Shown: positions 1 through 7,552, numbered from the stretch's first letter. The stretch is DNA of 21,648 bases from Armatimonadota bacterium (GCA_028275265.1 JAPWUZ010000012.1:1-21648); one strand, 5' to 3'. Numbers and translations are program-made. Notes: generated from the sequence alone by a model not told the origin.

Positions 1-102
1 CTGTCGGCAGACATCTGGCTTCACTCCAAGAGTCGTTACCCTGTGCATTAACGCCCCAACAAACCGCACGCACTGCCGGAAGGCTGATTGCGCTCTCAAT
101 AT

Positions 103-131
103 TTGACAACCTGAAACGTTTCTGATACAAT
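103..131 (+). promoter_or_regulatory. sigma-70 promoter of gyrB
   Basis: A -35 box TTGACA lies at 103-108 and a -10 box TACAAT at 126-131, with a 17-nt spacer. This is close to the perfect sigma-70 consensus. Transcription would begin near 138, giving a leader of about 68 nt before the gyrB ATG. No operator or riboswitch-like fold was recognised in the leader. The stretch 1-102 upstream holds no gene I can support. Confidence 0.85.
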
Positions 132-205
132 ATATTGGAAATCTCCTCAGGAAAGCCTGCTGAGTCGTGGATTTTTCCGCTCGGAGGTGTAGGAAGGAAA
201 AACGC

Positions 206-2224
206 ATGGCAAAACCGGGAACACTGGCGACACCCCAAACTGATGACGAACAGTCCTTAGTGACTACCGTTGACCGCGAGTACACCGCGCAGGAGTTTAC
301 CGTACTCGAGGGGCTGGAAGCCGTACGGCGACGCCCCGGCATGTATATCGCCGATACCGGCGTGCGCGGGCTCCATCAGCTCTTCTACGAGGTCATAGAC
401 AACAGCATCGACGAAGCACTGGCTGGCTTTTGTACACGTATCGATGTGGTGCTTCACCCGGACGGCAGTCTCTCCGTCACCGACAATGGGCGCGGTATCC
501 CCGTAGACATCAACAAAGAAACCGGTTTGACCGGCGTGGAGCTGGCAATGACGCGCCTTCATGCTGGCAGTAAGTTCGGCGGCGGTGGCTATCGCGTCTC
601 CGGTGGACTGCATGGTGTTGGGGTGTCGTGCGTGAACGCCCTCTCCGAGTGGCTGGTGGTGGAGGTGTGTCGCGACGGTAAACGCTATCGCCAGCGATTC
701 GAGCGAGGCACGCCGGTGACCCCTCTGGAAGTGGTGGGCAAAGCCAAAAACACGGGCACGATGGTACACTGGCTGCCCGACCACCTCATCTTCGAGAAGC
801 GGGACTATGACCCTGAGCGCATTGTGCGTCGCATCCGTGAACTGGCTTTCCTGAACAAGAACGTCACCATCACGTTTACCGACGAACTGCATGGTGAGCC
901 GACGCAGACCTTCCACTACAAGAACGGGCTGGCGGAGTTCGTGCAGTGGCTGAACGAGAACAAGGACCCCCTGCACAAGCCCATTCACTTCGCCCGCACG
1001 CGCGAAGACACTTACGTGGAAATCGCCATCCAGTACAACGACACCTATCAGGAGAACATCTTCGCCTTCGCCAATAACATCCACAACACCGAAGGCGGGA
1101 CGCACGTGTCGGGCTTCAAGACCGCGCTCACGCGCGTCATCAACAACTACGCCCGCAAAAACGGCTTGCTGAAGGAGAAAGACCCCAACTTCAGCGGCGA
1201 CGACGTGCGTGAAGGACTGACTGCCGTCATCAGCGTGCTGCTGCTGAACCCGCAGTTCGAAGGGCAAACCAAGACCAAGCTGGGCAACAGCGAGATAGAA
1301 GGTCTGGTGAACTCCATCGTCGGCGAGGCGCTATCGCAATACTTTGAGGAGAACCCTTCTGTTGCCCGGCGCATCGTCGAAAAGGCACTGGTGGCGCAGC
1401 GCGCGCGTGAGGCTGCCCGACGCGCGGCAGACCTGGTGAAGCGCCAGAGCGCACTGGAAAACACCTCCCTGCCGGGTAAGCTGGCGGACTGCTCGGAGCG
1501 CGACCCGCGCCTGTGTGAGCTGTTCCTCGTGGAGGGCGATTCGGCAGGCGGCTCCGCCAAGCAGGGACGTGACCGGCGCACACAGGCGGTTCTTCCCCTG
1601 CGCGGCAAGATTCTGAACGTGGAGAAGGCACGGCTGGACAAGGCACTGGAAAACGAAGAGATTCGCGCCCTCATCACCGCGCTGGGCACGGGTATTGCGG
1701 GACCTGGCAATGGTTCTAACGGAAACGGTGATGAGAAAGAGAACGGCGACTTTAAGTTTGACCTGTCCAAACTGCGCTACCACCGCATCATCATCATGAC
1801 CGATGCAGACGTGGACGGCGACCACATCCGCACGCTGCTGCTCACCTTCTTCTTCCGTTATATGCGCCCCCTCATCGAAGAGGGACACGTGTACATCGCG
1901 CAGCCGCCCCTCTACGTGATTAAGGCGGGCAAGGATGAACGCTATTATGCCCGCACCGAGAAGGACCGCGATGAGATACTCAAAAACCTCAAGCGCAAGA
2001 ACGTGACCGTCGGACGGTTCAAAGGGTTGGGCGAGATGAACGCGGAGGAGCTGGCGGAAACCACGATGAACCCCGCCACCCGCCGGCTGGTGCGCGTGGA
2101 GCTGGAAGACGCCGTCGCCGCGGACGAGATATTCAGCGTGTTGATGGGCGACAAAGTGGAACCGCGCAAGGAGTACATCGTCCGCCACGCCAAGCAGGTC
2201 ACCAACTTGGACTGGCACGCTTAA
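206..2224 (+). CDS. gyrB: DNA gyrase subunit B
   Basis: ATPase subunit of the type IIA topoisomerase that introduces negative supercoils; it works in the cytoplasm as GyrA2GyrB2. The GHKL ATPase domain comes first, with E62 and N66 in EVIDNSIDEA, DNGRGIPVD and the GGLHGVGVSCVNALS lid. The transducer QTK loop (GQTKTK) is near residue 353. The TOPRIM domain has LVEGDSAGGSAKQGRDRR near 443 and DADVDGDH near 533. The C-terminal tail ends in the family-typical NLDW. I chose ATG 206: AGGAAGG at 191-197 lies 8 nt upstream, whereas a longer GTG start at 167 adds 13 basic residues and has no comparable site. The protein is 672 aa, the short form without the proteobacterial insert. Unusual is a Gly/Asn/Glu-rich insertion of about 18 residues (about 498-516) inside TOPRIM, just before the DxDxD strand. 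GyrB rather than ParE is favoured by the overall match but not proven. Confidence 0.95.
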   Translation: MAKPGTLATPQTDDEQSLVTTVDREYTAQEFTVLEGLEAVRRRPGMYIADTGVRGLHQLFYEVIDNSIDEALAGFCTRIDVVLHPDGSLSVTDNGRGIPVDINKETGLTGVELAMTRLHAGSKFGGGGYRVSGGLHGVGVSCVNALSEWLVVEVCRDGKRYRQRFERGTPVTPLEVVGKAKNTGTMVHWLPDHLIFEKRDYDPERIVRRIRELAFLNKNVTITFTDELHGEPTQTFHYKNGLAEFVQWLNENKDPLHKPIHFARTREDTYVEIAIQYNDTYQENIFAFANNIHNTEGGTHVSGFKTALTRVINNYARKNGLLKEKDPNFSGDDVREGLTAVISVLLLNPQFEGQTKTKLGNSEIEGLVNSIVGEALSQYFEENPSVARRIVEKALVAQRAREAARRAADLVKRQSALENTSLPGKLADCSERDPRLCELFLVEGDSAGGSAKQGRDRRTQAVLPLRGKILNVEKARLDKALENEEIRALITALGTGIAGPGNGSNGNGDEKENGDFKFDLSKLRYHRIIIMTDADVDGDHIRTLLLTFFFRYMRPLIEEGHVYIAQPPLYVIKAGKDERYYARTEKDRDEILKNLKRKNVTVGRFKGLGEMNAEELAETTMNPATRRLVRVELEDAVAADEIFSVLMGDKVEPRKEYIVRHAKQVTNLDWHA

Positions 2225-2517
2225 CCTGCTCCTTGACAGTTCAGGCAACATCACCGACCGATACAGCTACGACGCTTGGGGTAACCCGATCGAGCAGGTC
2301 GGCACCACCTTCAACCCCTTCCGCTGGAACGCCGCCTATGGATATGAGTGGACGCCCGCCACCGGTTTGTACCATGTCGGCGCACGGGAGTATGACCCCC
2401 GCACGGCAAGATGGCAGCAAAGATACCCATTCGACGCCGCCAGCGGCGACCCGAACCTGTATCGGTACGCTGGGAATGACCCCATCAATCAAATAGACCC
2501 CGACGGCACCGAATTGT
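2225..2517 (+). pseudogene. Rhs/YD-repeat core C-terminal remnant
   Basis: One frame directly downstream of gyrB, out of frame with it, reads as the end of an Rhs core: LLLDSSGNITDRYSYDAWGN, then TGLYHVGAREYDPRTARW, then RYAGNDPINQIDPDG. These are the last strands of the RHS repeat-associated core, normally followed by a variable toxin domain. There is no ATG or GTG in this frame before the conserved part (only a TTG at 2367), no ribosome site, and no N-terminal shell. After DPDGTE the frame runs about 35 more codons, to 2627, antisense to the neighbouring gene, without a recognisable toxin. It is therefore a displaced fragment, not a working gene. The fragment starts right at the gyrB stop and ends at the stop of the convergent GHL10 gene. 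It covers the whole intergenic space. Confidence 0.8.
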
Positions 2518-4227
2518 CTACCTCTTCGGGAGCATATCTACCAGCACCGCCTTCGCGCCATCAATCACTGCCTGCCCGTTCTCGCGGCGTAGCGTACCCT
2601 TTACGGTCACCACGTCGCCCGCGATGAAGGCCAACGGCAGCTCGCCCGGTATCCGCACGGTCACTTCACCCAGCCGGAAGTCGCCGTTGGTTCCCGGCAT
2701 ACCGGAGGTCACCGCCCACTCCGTGAGCACTACCTGTGTGCCTTCCGGCAGGCGCGAAAGTTCCGCCAGATTCTTTACCCGCTTCGCGCCGGTATCACCC
2801 AGCAACAGGTTGCACGTGGTCACCTTGCCTGCCTCTACCTTTACTTTCAGCGTCAATGCCTTCCCCACTCGCGGCTGTACTGTCACCTGATATTCTCCAG
2901 GCGGCAGGTGCACAAAGCCGAAGAAGCCCGTGCCGTCCACGTACTGCTCGCGCTCCTGCCCCATACCCTTCAAGACGACCAGCGTGTGGTCGGCAGGGTC
3001 CAGGGTGTCACCATGAAGGATAGTACCTTTGATGTGCCCGTTCATGGGTTTCTCCTTCCACATCGCGGGGGGCACCGGTACCCAGCCTCCGAAAGCCTTG
3101 CCCAGTGCCTCATAAAAGGCGGGATTGTGTTTCTGCTCTTTGCCTTCGGGGTCGGTGTTGGTCGTGGCGTAGGAATAGAAGCACACGCCACGCGGCTTGT
3201 TACCACGCGGCGTTGGCTCCCACACGCGTTGCAGCTGCTTCAGGGTGTCCTCAATCGGGTTCAGGAAGTTACCCAGCCCGATGGCAGCGTAGTGCTGGTA
3301 CTGGTGGTCCTTCACAAAGCGCATCCAGTTATCCAGCCAGCGGGCGTACTTCTGCTCGTTGTAGTAGCACATAGGGAAGTTCCAATCCAGAATACCTTCC
3401 TCCATCCAGCCGCGCCAATCCTGATACACGCGCGAATACGCCGCCGCCCGCGTCCACGCCTCATCGGTCTCCGGGCCGTTGCCCCACGTGATGGTTGCCG
3501 CCGACACCAGTACCTTCGGGTTCACCGTCCAGGCGTATAGATAAGTCTTGCGCACCAGTGCGGTGACCTGATCGCGCCGCCACTGCTTGAACCGCTCGCT
3601 CTTGAAGAAGGGAAATCCCTCTGGTCTGCCGCGCCGTTCGTTGTAGCGCTGCACGCTGACGAGATTGTATCCCCACCGCTCGCCGCCGTAGCGCACGAAA
3701 TCAAAGTGGATGCCGTCCACGTCATAGTGGCGGATGACGTCCAGATAGGTGCGGAAAGTCCAGTCCGCTGCGCCAGGATGCCCGGGGTCTATTTTGGTGG
3801 CTTCGCCGTCGTAGTCTTCGCCCATATCGCTGAGCGAAAGGTAATCGGGGAACCGGCTCTGCAAGGAACGCGGATGTCGATTCCTTCCCACCGCACAGGT
3901 GTTCAGCCAGGTATGCACCTGAATGTATGGCTTCTCTCCATGCGCTTTCTGGATGAGATACGCCAGCGGGTCAAACCCCTCTGCGATGTCGGATGCACGT
4001 GGCTCGTAGTGCGAGTTGTAGTAGGCATCTGCGCTCTTGCGCACCTGCACCACTACCGCGTTCAGCCCCACCTGACGCACCCGCGCCAGCAAGGTATCTA
4101 CCTGCTCCGGCGTTTTGATGCCCTCGTTGAAGCCGTCCACCCAAATAGCCCGCATCTGAGGCTCCCCGCTCGGCGTGGCAAATGCGGGCAAAAGACACAG
4201 AACCACGACAAATAACCACCGCATCAT
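2518..4227 (-). CDS. secreted GHL10-family glycosyl hydrolase-like protein
   Basis: Predicted exported hydrolase of the glycosyl-hydrolase-like 10 (DUF187) TIM-barrel family; the substrate is unknown. A signal peptide covers about residues 1-20 (hydrophobic FVVVLCLLPAF). The barrel begins at MRAIWVDGFNEG (25-36) and continues through VVVQVRKSADAYYNS. The hallmark DGIHFDFVRY is at 171-180, with D171 and D176 as likely active-site acids. From about residue 395 there is a carboxypeptidase-regulatory-like beta-sandwich (PPGEYQVTVQPRVGKALTLKV). The last 90 residues (VVLTEWAVTSG... GDVVTVKGTLRRENGQ) look like an OB-type beta barrel. The first ATG of an ATGATG pair overlaps the TGA of the upstream URO-D-like gene by 4 nt, so translation is probably coupled. 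It is the last gene of the antitoxin/PIN operon. The protein is 569 aa and looks intact. Family assignment is firm; function is inferred. Confidence 0.85.
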   Translation of the reverse strand: MMRWLFVVVLCLLPAFATPSGEPQMRAIWVDGFNEGIKTPEQVDTLLARVRQVGLNAVVVQVRKSADAYYNSHYEPRASDIAEGFDPLAYLIQKAHGEKPYIQVHTWLNTCAVGRNRHPRSLQSRFPDYLSLSDMGEDYDGEATKIDPGHPGAADWTFRTYLDVIRHYDVDGIHFDFVRYGGERWGYNLVSVQRYNERRGRPEGFPFFKSERFKQWRRDQVTALVRKTYLYAWTVNPKVLVSAATITWGNGPETDEAWTRAAAYSRVYQDWRGWMEEGILDWNFPMCYYNEQKYARWLDNWMRFVKDHQYQHYAAIGLGNFLNPIEDTLKQLQRVWEPTPRGNKPRGVCFYSYATTNTDPEGKEQKHNPAFYEALGKAFGGWVPVPPAMWKEKPMNGHIKGTILHGDTLDPADHTLVVLKGMGQEREQYVDGTGFFGFVHLPPGEYQVTVQPRVGKALTLKVKVEAGKVTTCNLLLGDTGAKRVKNLAELSRLPEGTQVVLTEWAVTSGMPGTNGDFRLGEVTVRIPGELPLAFIAGDVVTVKGTLRRENGQAVIDGAKAVLVDMLPKR

Positions 4228-5486
4228 ATTGCCTCCGCTTCCTCCTTGGCAATCTGCACCCAGCGAATCACCCGCTGTGGGTCGCGGCGGATGGTGTGGC
4301 AGTCCTTCATGATAATCTCCACACGACAGTCATTTCTCTTCAACGCACGTAAGCCTTGCCGCAGTGTCTGCCGCACGAACTCCTCATCGAAGGTATCCGT
4401 TGCCAGCACACCCGGATGAGGTTTCCACGAGAAGATATAGCGATTCCCCAGACGTTCCGCCATCACCTCGACGTTCACCCACGGCGACATCGAAACCCGC
4501 CGCAAGCGCGGAAACTTCTCCACGACGTGCCAGCGGCTGTCCAGCGGCTCGCAGCAGCCGTAACAGTTCAGCCCGAACCGCTCCAGCAACGACAGCTGGT
4601 AGGGAAAGATGAACTCTTCAAACATGCTGGCGGAGATGCCGACGGTCTCCTGGCTCTCGGCAAAGCCCCACATGTCGACGGGGCGCACGTGCCCGTTGAA
4701 ATCGGGCTGCGGCAGCTCGTGCGTCCACCCGAACCCGCCCGAGCCGACGTAGGTGCCGTCATTATTCAGAAACAGCAACCCATTCTTTTCCAGAAAGTCC
4801 AGCCGGGCGGCGTGACCATCGCGCAGGAACGCCATCAGCCGGTGCAACTCGTCAGGACAATCCACCATGTCGTACATGATTTGTTCCAGCCCGCGCAGGT
4901 ACACCAGCGTCTGTGTCATGCCGAACGACCACCACCAGACGGTCTTCAACCGCACCTGCAGGATGTCGCCGAAGGTCTCCTGAGCCAGCTGCAAAAGTTC
5001 CTGCGTGGCCTCGTAGTCCACCGTAATCTGAGGGAAGCGCAGTTTGTCCATGTCATCGTAGGTCTTTAGCGGAGCCTCCCAGCGCCACGAACCGCCGCCC
5101 TCTCCACCGATGCGGGTTTCACGGAGACCCCAGTCGGTCTCGGTATACACATGCCCGACGTTGAAAACAGGCTCGATCACTTTATCGTCGCGCATTTGCG
5201 CGCCCCAGAAAACCTCGCGACGCAGATGCCATTCCCATGCCCGAGCCAGACCGCCCTCACACTGCAACGTCTCCGGGGTTAGAATCTCGTTCCAGCCGTT
5301 CTCGGGGTCGCAGAACACCAGCGGGCGCGTCGGCTCCAGCGCGTTATGGCGATACCACAGTTCGCGCTTCTCCTCCTCAACAGGGCGAGCTGCCAGGTCC
5401 GCCACCTGCTTCGCCAGCTCCCGCAGGATAAGGCGGTCGCGTTGGTTCAAAGAGTACCTCGGCTGGGTAGCGGTATTCTCAGACAT
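4224..5486 (-). CDS. uroporphyrinogen decarboxylase (URO-D) superfamily protein
   Basis: A 420-aa protein that resembles the URO-D/cobamide methyltransferase superfamily TIM barrel rather than true HemE. Supporting stretches are DDMDKLRFPQI (144-154), the GLEQIMYDMVDCPDELHRLM helix (199-218), SASMFEEFIFPYQLSLLERFG (285-305) and the cysteine cluster C308/C311/C312 followed by H320. In methyltransferase members a similar place binds zinc; whether this one does is inference. The HemE N-terminal substrate motif is absent, so a role in haem synthesis is unlikely. I start at ATG 5486, with AGGAG 8 nt upstream; a GTG one codon earlier is less likely. The ATG shares its A with the PIN gene's TGA (TGATG), and the gene's own stop overlaps the GHL10 start. 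Possible roles are a methyl transfer or a decarboxylation linked to the neighbouring hydrolase; the sequence does not decide. Confidence 0.75.
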   Translation of the reverse strand: MSENTATQPRYSLNQRDRLILRELAKQVADLAARPVEEEKRELWYRHNALEPTRPLVFCDPENGWNEILTPETLQCEGGLARAWEWHLRREVFWGAQMRDDKVIEPVFNVGHVYTETDWGLRETRIGGEGGGSWRWEAPLKTYDDMDKLRFPQITVDYEATQELLQLAQETFGDILQVRLKTVWWWSFGMTQTLVYLRGLEQIMYDMVDCPDELHRLMAFLRDGHAARLDFLEKNGLLFLNNDGTYVGSGGFGWTHELPQPDFNGHVRPVDMWGFAESQETVGISASMFEEFIFPYQLSLLERFGLNCYGCCEPLDSRWHVVEKFPRLRRVSMSPWVNVEVMAERLGNRYIFSWKPHPGVLATDTFDEEFVRQTLRQGLRALKRNDCRVEIIMKDCHTIRRDPQRVIRWVQIAKEEAEAI

Positions 5487-5923
5487 CACGCGTGCTCCTC
5501 TCTACCGAACTCGTCAAGCAACTCTGTCGGCGACACAATGTGTATTCCACGAAAAGTGCCCAGCGGAAGTAAATGCTTGCGGTCTCCAGTGACGATGTGT
5601 GTTGCGTTGCCCAGAAGGGCACATTCCAGCACCTTGTCGTCTTCGGGAGCAAGTGCTGCACCTCGCAATGCCCCGGTAATTGGGACAACCTGCAGAAACT
5701 CCTTTAATTCCTGCACAAGAGCGAAAGCATCAGATGGGTTCATGGTCAGTTTCTCAATCGACTTCTCGTATACCTCTTCCAGTATCTCCGCACAGGTCAA
5801 ACCCTTGATTAAGCCCGCCCGAGCGAGTAACACGCAGCGTAGCGGGGTGCCTCCCCAGCCGAATGCGGACAGAAGGACGTTGGTATCGAAAACCACGCGG
5901 AGTCCCGTCAATCCTCGAGCCAC
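5486..5923 (-). CDS. PIN-domain ribonuclease, putative VapC-like toxin
   Basis: A 145-aa single PIN domain of the 'putative toxin-antitoxin component, PIN family' type. The first acidic site is VVFDTNVLLSAF (D13 with N15). The second is the CAEILEEVYEK helix (E46, E49, E50), the third PEDDKVLECA (D95, D96) and the fourth IVTGDRKHL (D114). All four Mg-binding positions are present, so nuclease activity is plausible; RNA targets cannot be read from the sequence. The gene overlaps the 3' end of the antitoxin-like gene by 16 nt with a GTG start at 5923. No clear ribosome site precedes it, and in-frame TTG (5911) or GTG (5896) codons are alternatives, so the N-terminal nine residues are uncertain. 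Its TGA overlaps the next ATG. Pairing with the upstream small gene follows the usual antitoxin-first order. Confidence 0.85.
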   Translation of the reverse strand: MARGLTGLRVVFDTNVLLSAFGWGGTPLRCVLLARAGLIKGLTCAEILEEVYEKSIEKLTMNPSDAFALVQELKEFLQVVPITGALRGAALAPEDDKVLECALLGNATHIVTGDRKHLLPLGTFRGIHIVSPTELLDEFGREEHA

Positions 5924-6285
5924 TCAGCAAAGAAATGAAGGCGTTCATCCTCATCCATCGCATCCCAGTCGTATCCCTGCCTCCGGGCCGCCTCTCGCAC
6001 CAACGGCTCGACTCGCTGTCGAATGCTGCTCAACATATCGTCCGTGGACGCAATAGACCGATAGTAGGTGCTGATGAGATCTGCCTGTTGGTCAGGCGTG
6101 AGCCGTTCCCAGTCCCTGCCCGTCTCGCAGGCAATCCGGCGCAAAACAGATTGAAACACCCTCTGCCGCTGGCGACGTTCCTCTGCAAGCTCCTGCTCAA
6201 GCATCGCCACGATCTCTCGTTTCACCGCTGGGGGCAGCTGCTTGACCATCTCGATAACCCGTTCATTGCTGGACACAGAACTCAT
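5908..6285 (-). CDS. small antitoxin-like protein with internal duplication
   Basis: A 125-aa charged, largely helical protein that I do not recognise as a named family. It is read as the antitoxin because it directly precedes and overlaps a PIN gene. Its N-terminus (VIEMVKQLPPAVKREIVAML, 10-29) resembles the 'L-P-x-x-x-R-E' helix found in many small antitoxins. Residues 30-45 are strongly charged (ELAEERRQRQRVF). A duplication is visible: GRDWERLTPDQQADLISTY (56-74) and GYDWDAMDEDERLHFFAEW (104-122). They share G-x-D-W-[ED]-x-[LM]-x-x-D, then [QE]-[QR], then paired hydrophobics and a terminal aromatic. The ATG at 6285 has GAGG 4 nt upstream. No DNA-binding fold (RHH, AbrB, HTH) was recognised, so autoregulation is unproven. 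Confidence 0.6.
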   Translation of the reverse strand: MSSVSSNERVIEMVKQLPPAVKREIVAMLEQELAEERRQRQRVFQSVLRRIACETGRDWERLTPDQQADLISTYYRSIASTDDMLSSIRQRVEPLVREAARRQGYDWDAMDEDERLHFFAEWLED

Positions 6286-6301
6286 TCGTCCTCAGCTCCC
6301 G

Positions 6302-6314
6302 ATTGCGCAACAAT
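6302..6314. promoter_or_regulatory. palindrome in the leader of the antitoxin/PIN operon
   Basis: ATTGCGCAACAAT contains the perfect 8-nt palindrome TTGCGCAA (6303-6310) and outer ATTG/CAAT arms. It lies between the predicted promoter (6342-6370) and the antitoxin-like ATG, a usual place for an autoregulatory operator of a toxin-antitoxin module. It is short and could be chance. Confidence 0.25.
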
Positions 6315-6341
6315 GCGTAACACCTCAGCGTACCGCTTAAG

Positions 6342-6370
6342 AGTATACACCGCCCCGTAGCTTCCTGCAA
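6342..6370 (-). promoter_or_regulatory. probable promoter of the antitoxin/PIN/URO-D/GHL10 operon
   Basis: On the minus strand a -10 box TATACT (6347-6342) is preceded, after 17 nt, by TTGCAG (6370-6365). The -10 is strong; the -35 keeps only the TTG. Transcription would start near 6335, leaving a leader of about 50 nt. It is the best promoter-like site between the PEP-CTERM stop and the first operon gene. Confidence 0.5.
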
Positions 6371-6402
6371 CAAACGCTGCCGCACGAGACGAAGTATCTC
6401 AA

Positions 6403-6444
6403 TTCACCAAGAGAGCACAGGGAAAAGGTGCCCTCTGTGGTGAA
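6403..6444 (-). terminator. imperfect inverted repeat after the PEP-CTERM gene
   Basis: Arms TTCACCA (6403-6409) and TGGTGAA (6438-6444) enclose a second short pairing, AGGG (6419-6422) with CCCT (6431-6434). The hairpin begins 4 nt past the stop codon of the PEP-CTERM gene and could end its transcript. There is no U-tract and the stem is interrupted, so termination is only likely from position. Confidence 0.35.
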
Positions 6445-6448
6445 GCTC

Positions 6449-7552
6449 TCACCGCCTCTTCCGTCGCATCAACGGCAGCAGCCCCACACCGCCGAGCAAC
6501 ACAGCAATCCCCGCAGGCTCCGGCACAGGCTGAGCAAGAATGATGCTCCAGTATCGCTGCCCACCGATGTCCTCGCGGGTCACCCACACCAGCTCGCCCC
6601 GGTCGTTCAATGCCACCCGAAAGCTGCGCGTGGGATCGGTGTTATCGGTTAGCGGTATGGTTGCCCCATTGGCAAACAGCTGCACATCATACTTGCGGAA
6701 CAGGATGGCTTGCTCGTACAGCACCCAGCCCAAATTGTTGATGGCAGGGAACATGCTGGCGGCACTGCCCATGTTGTTCGTCAGCGCAACCACGCCCGTT
6801 GCTTCCGACCACAGCTCGATGTTCCAGTTGCTGCCGTTATGGTGCATCCATACCACCTGCCCGTTGTCGTTCAGGTCGGGCGAGGAGTAGTCGTCGCCGG
6901 CGGTATTACTCGTGAGGTCGCGATAGTTCATCATATCATCGGCGTGCGCCAGATAGACCTGCGGGTTGGAGTCGGCGTCCACAGCGTTCCACACGACCTG
7001 CCCCAGATTGTTGATTCGCGGGTTCTGGCTGTCAAAGCCCGCCCACGAGGTCAGGTTTTCGGGGTCGGAATAGCCGGGCTTCCAGAGGTAAATATCCTGA
7101 TAGCCCGTGATGGCGTCCGTTCCCGTAGTGACCACCCAGCCCGAGTCATTGATATCCGGCGCGCCAAAGCCCACCGAGCCGTCGCTACGGGTGATGTTCG
7201 TGAGCACCCCGCTATCCCACAGTACCACGTCGGACACGTTGCCATCATCGTAACGCCACACAATCTGGTTCAGGTTGTTCAGGCGTGGATAGGTGTTCAG
7301 ACGCCACGGCTCGCCTGCGCTCAGCCGGCGGACTCCTGAGCCATCGTACAGCCACACGTCACTGCGAGTGAAGTCCCCTTCTGACCAGACAATCCACCCG
7401 TTGTTGTTGATGTGCACCGACTGTACCGAGTTCGCATGCCGATATATCACTTGGGTGCGAAACACAGTCGGCGGCTGCGGATGCGCCTGCAGGCACGCCA
7501 GAGACAACAGCAGCAGCAATCCGCCCGCCACCACATACCGCCAGGTAAGCAT
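6449..7552 (-). CDS. PEP-CTERM beta-propeller-like exported protein
   Basis: A 367-aa envelope or exopolysaccharide-associated protein of unknown role. Residues 6-22 form a signal peptide. Seven repeats of 42-47 residues begin near 47, 89, 132, 178, 225, 269 and 313. Each has a core like P-x-[IL]-N-[ND]-x-G-x-V-V-W, followed by a strand such as DVWLYD, QVYLAHA or IELW and ending in L-[ST]. This is the pattern of a seven-bladed propeller. The C-terminus is a PEP-CTERM sorting tail: VPEP (343-346), a hydrophobic helix to about 361, then RRKRR. Such tails are recognised by an exosortase, which is not in this window. AAAGGAGGG stands upstream of ATG 7552. The gene follows purD by 33 nt on the same strand, so it may be the last gene of that operon. 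The repeats are direct reading; propeller fold and surface location are inference from families. Confidence 0.8.
   Translation of the reverse strand: MLTWRYVVAGGLLLLLSLACLQAHPQPPTVFRTQVIYRHANSVQSVHINNNGWIVWSEGDFTRSDVWLYDGSGVRRLSAGEPWRLNTYPRLNNLNQIVWRYDDGNVSDVVLWDSGVLTNITRSDGSVGFGAPDINDSGWVVTTGTDAITGYQDIYLWKPGYSDPENLTSWAGFDSQNPRINNLGQVVWNAVDADSNPQVYLAHADDMMNYRDLTSNTAGDDYSSPDLNDNGQVVWMHHNGSNWNIELWSEATGVVALTNNMGSAASMFPAINNLGWVLYEQAILFRKYDVQLFANGATIPLTDNTDPTRSFRVALNDRGELVWVTREDIGGQRYWSIILAQPVPEPAGIAVLLGGVGLLPLMRRKRR

Noticed and set aside
1..51. Possible end of an upstream gene, a 16-codon frame ending in TAA at 49-51.
   Set aside because: Too short to recognise and without family features; other frames are equally uninformative, and the gyrB promoter follows after 50 nt.
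257..2254. Two minus-strand frames of over 300 codons opposite gyrB.
   Set aside because: Antisense shadows of a conserved gene; no recognisable protein and they overlap each other.
2225..2627. A functional Rhs-type toxin or orphan toxin tip.
   Set aside because: No start codon or ribosome site, and the part after the core is antisense of the neighbouring hydrolase gene, not a toxin domain.
4224..5486. Haem-pathway uroporphyrinogen decarboxylase (hemE).
   Set aside because: The HemE N-terminal substrate motif and usual arginines are not seen; only superfamily-level similarity is present.
6286..6354. A 22-codon GTG-started frame whose stop overlaps the antitoxin ATG.
   Set aside because: The predicted -10 box TATACT lies in its second and third codons, so the transcript would not contain its start; no ribosome site is clear.
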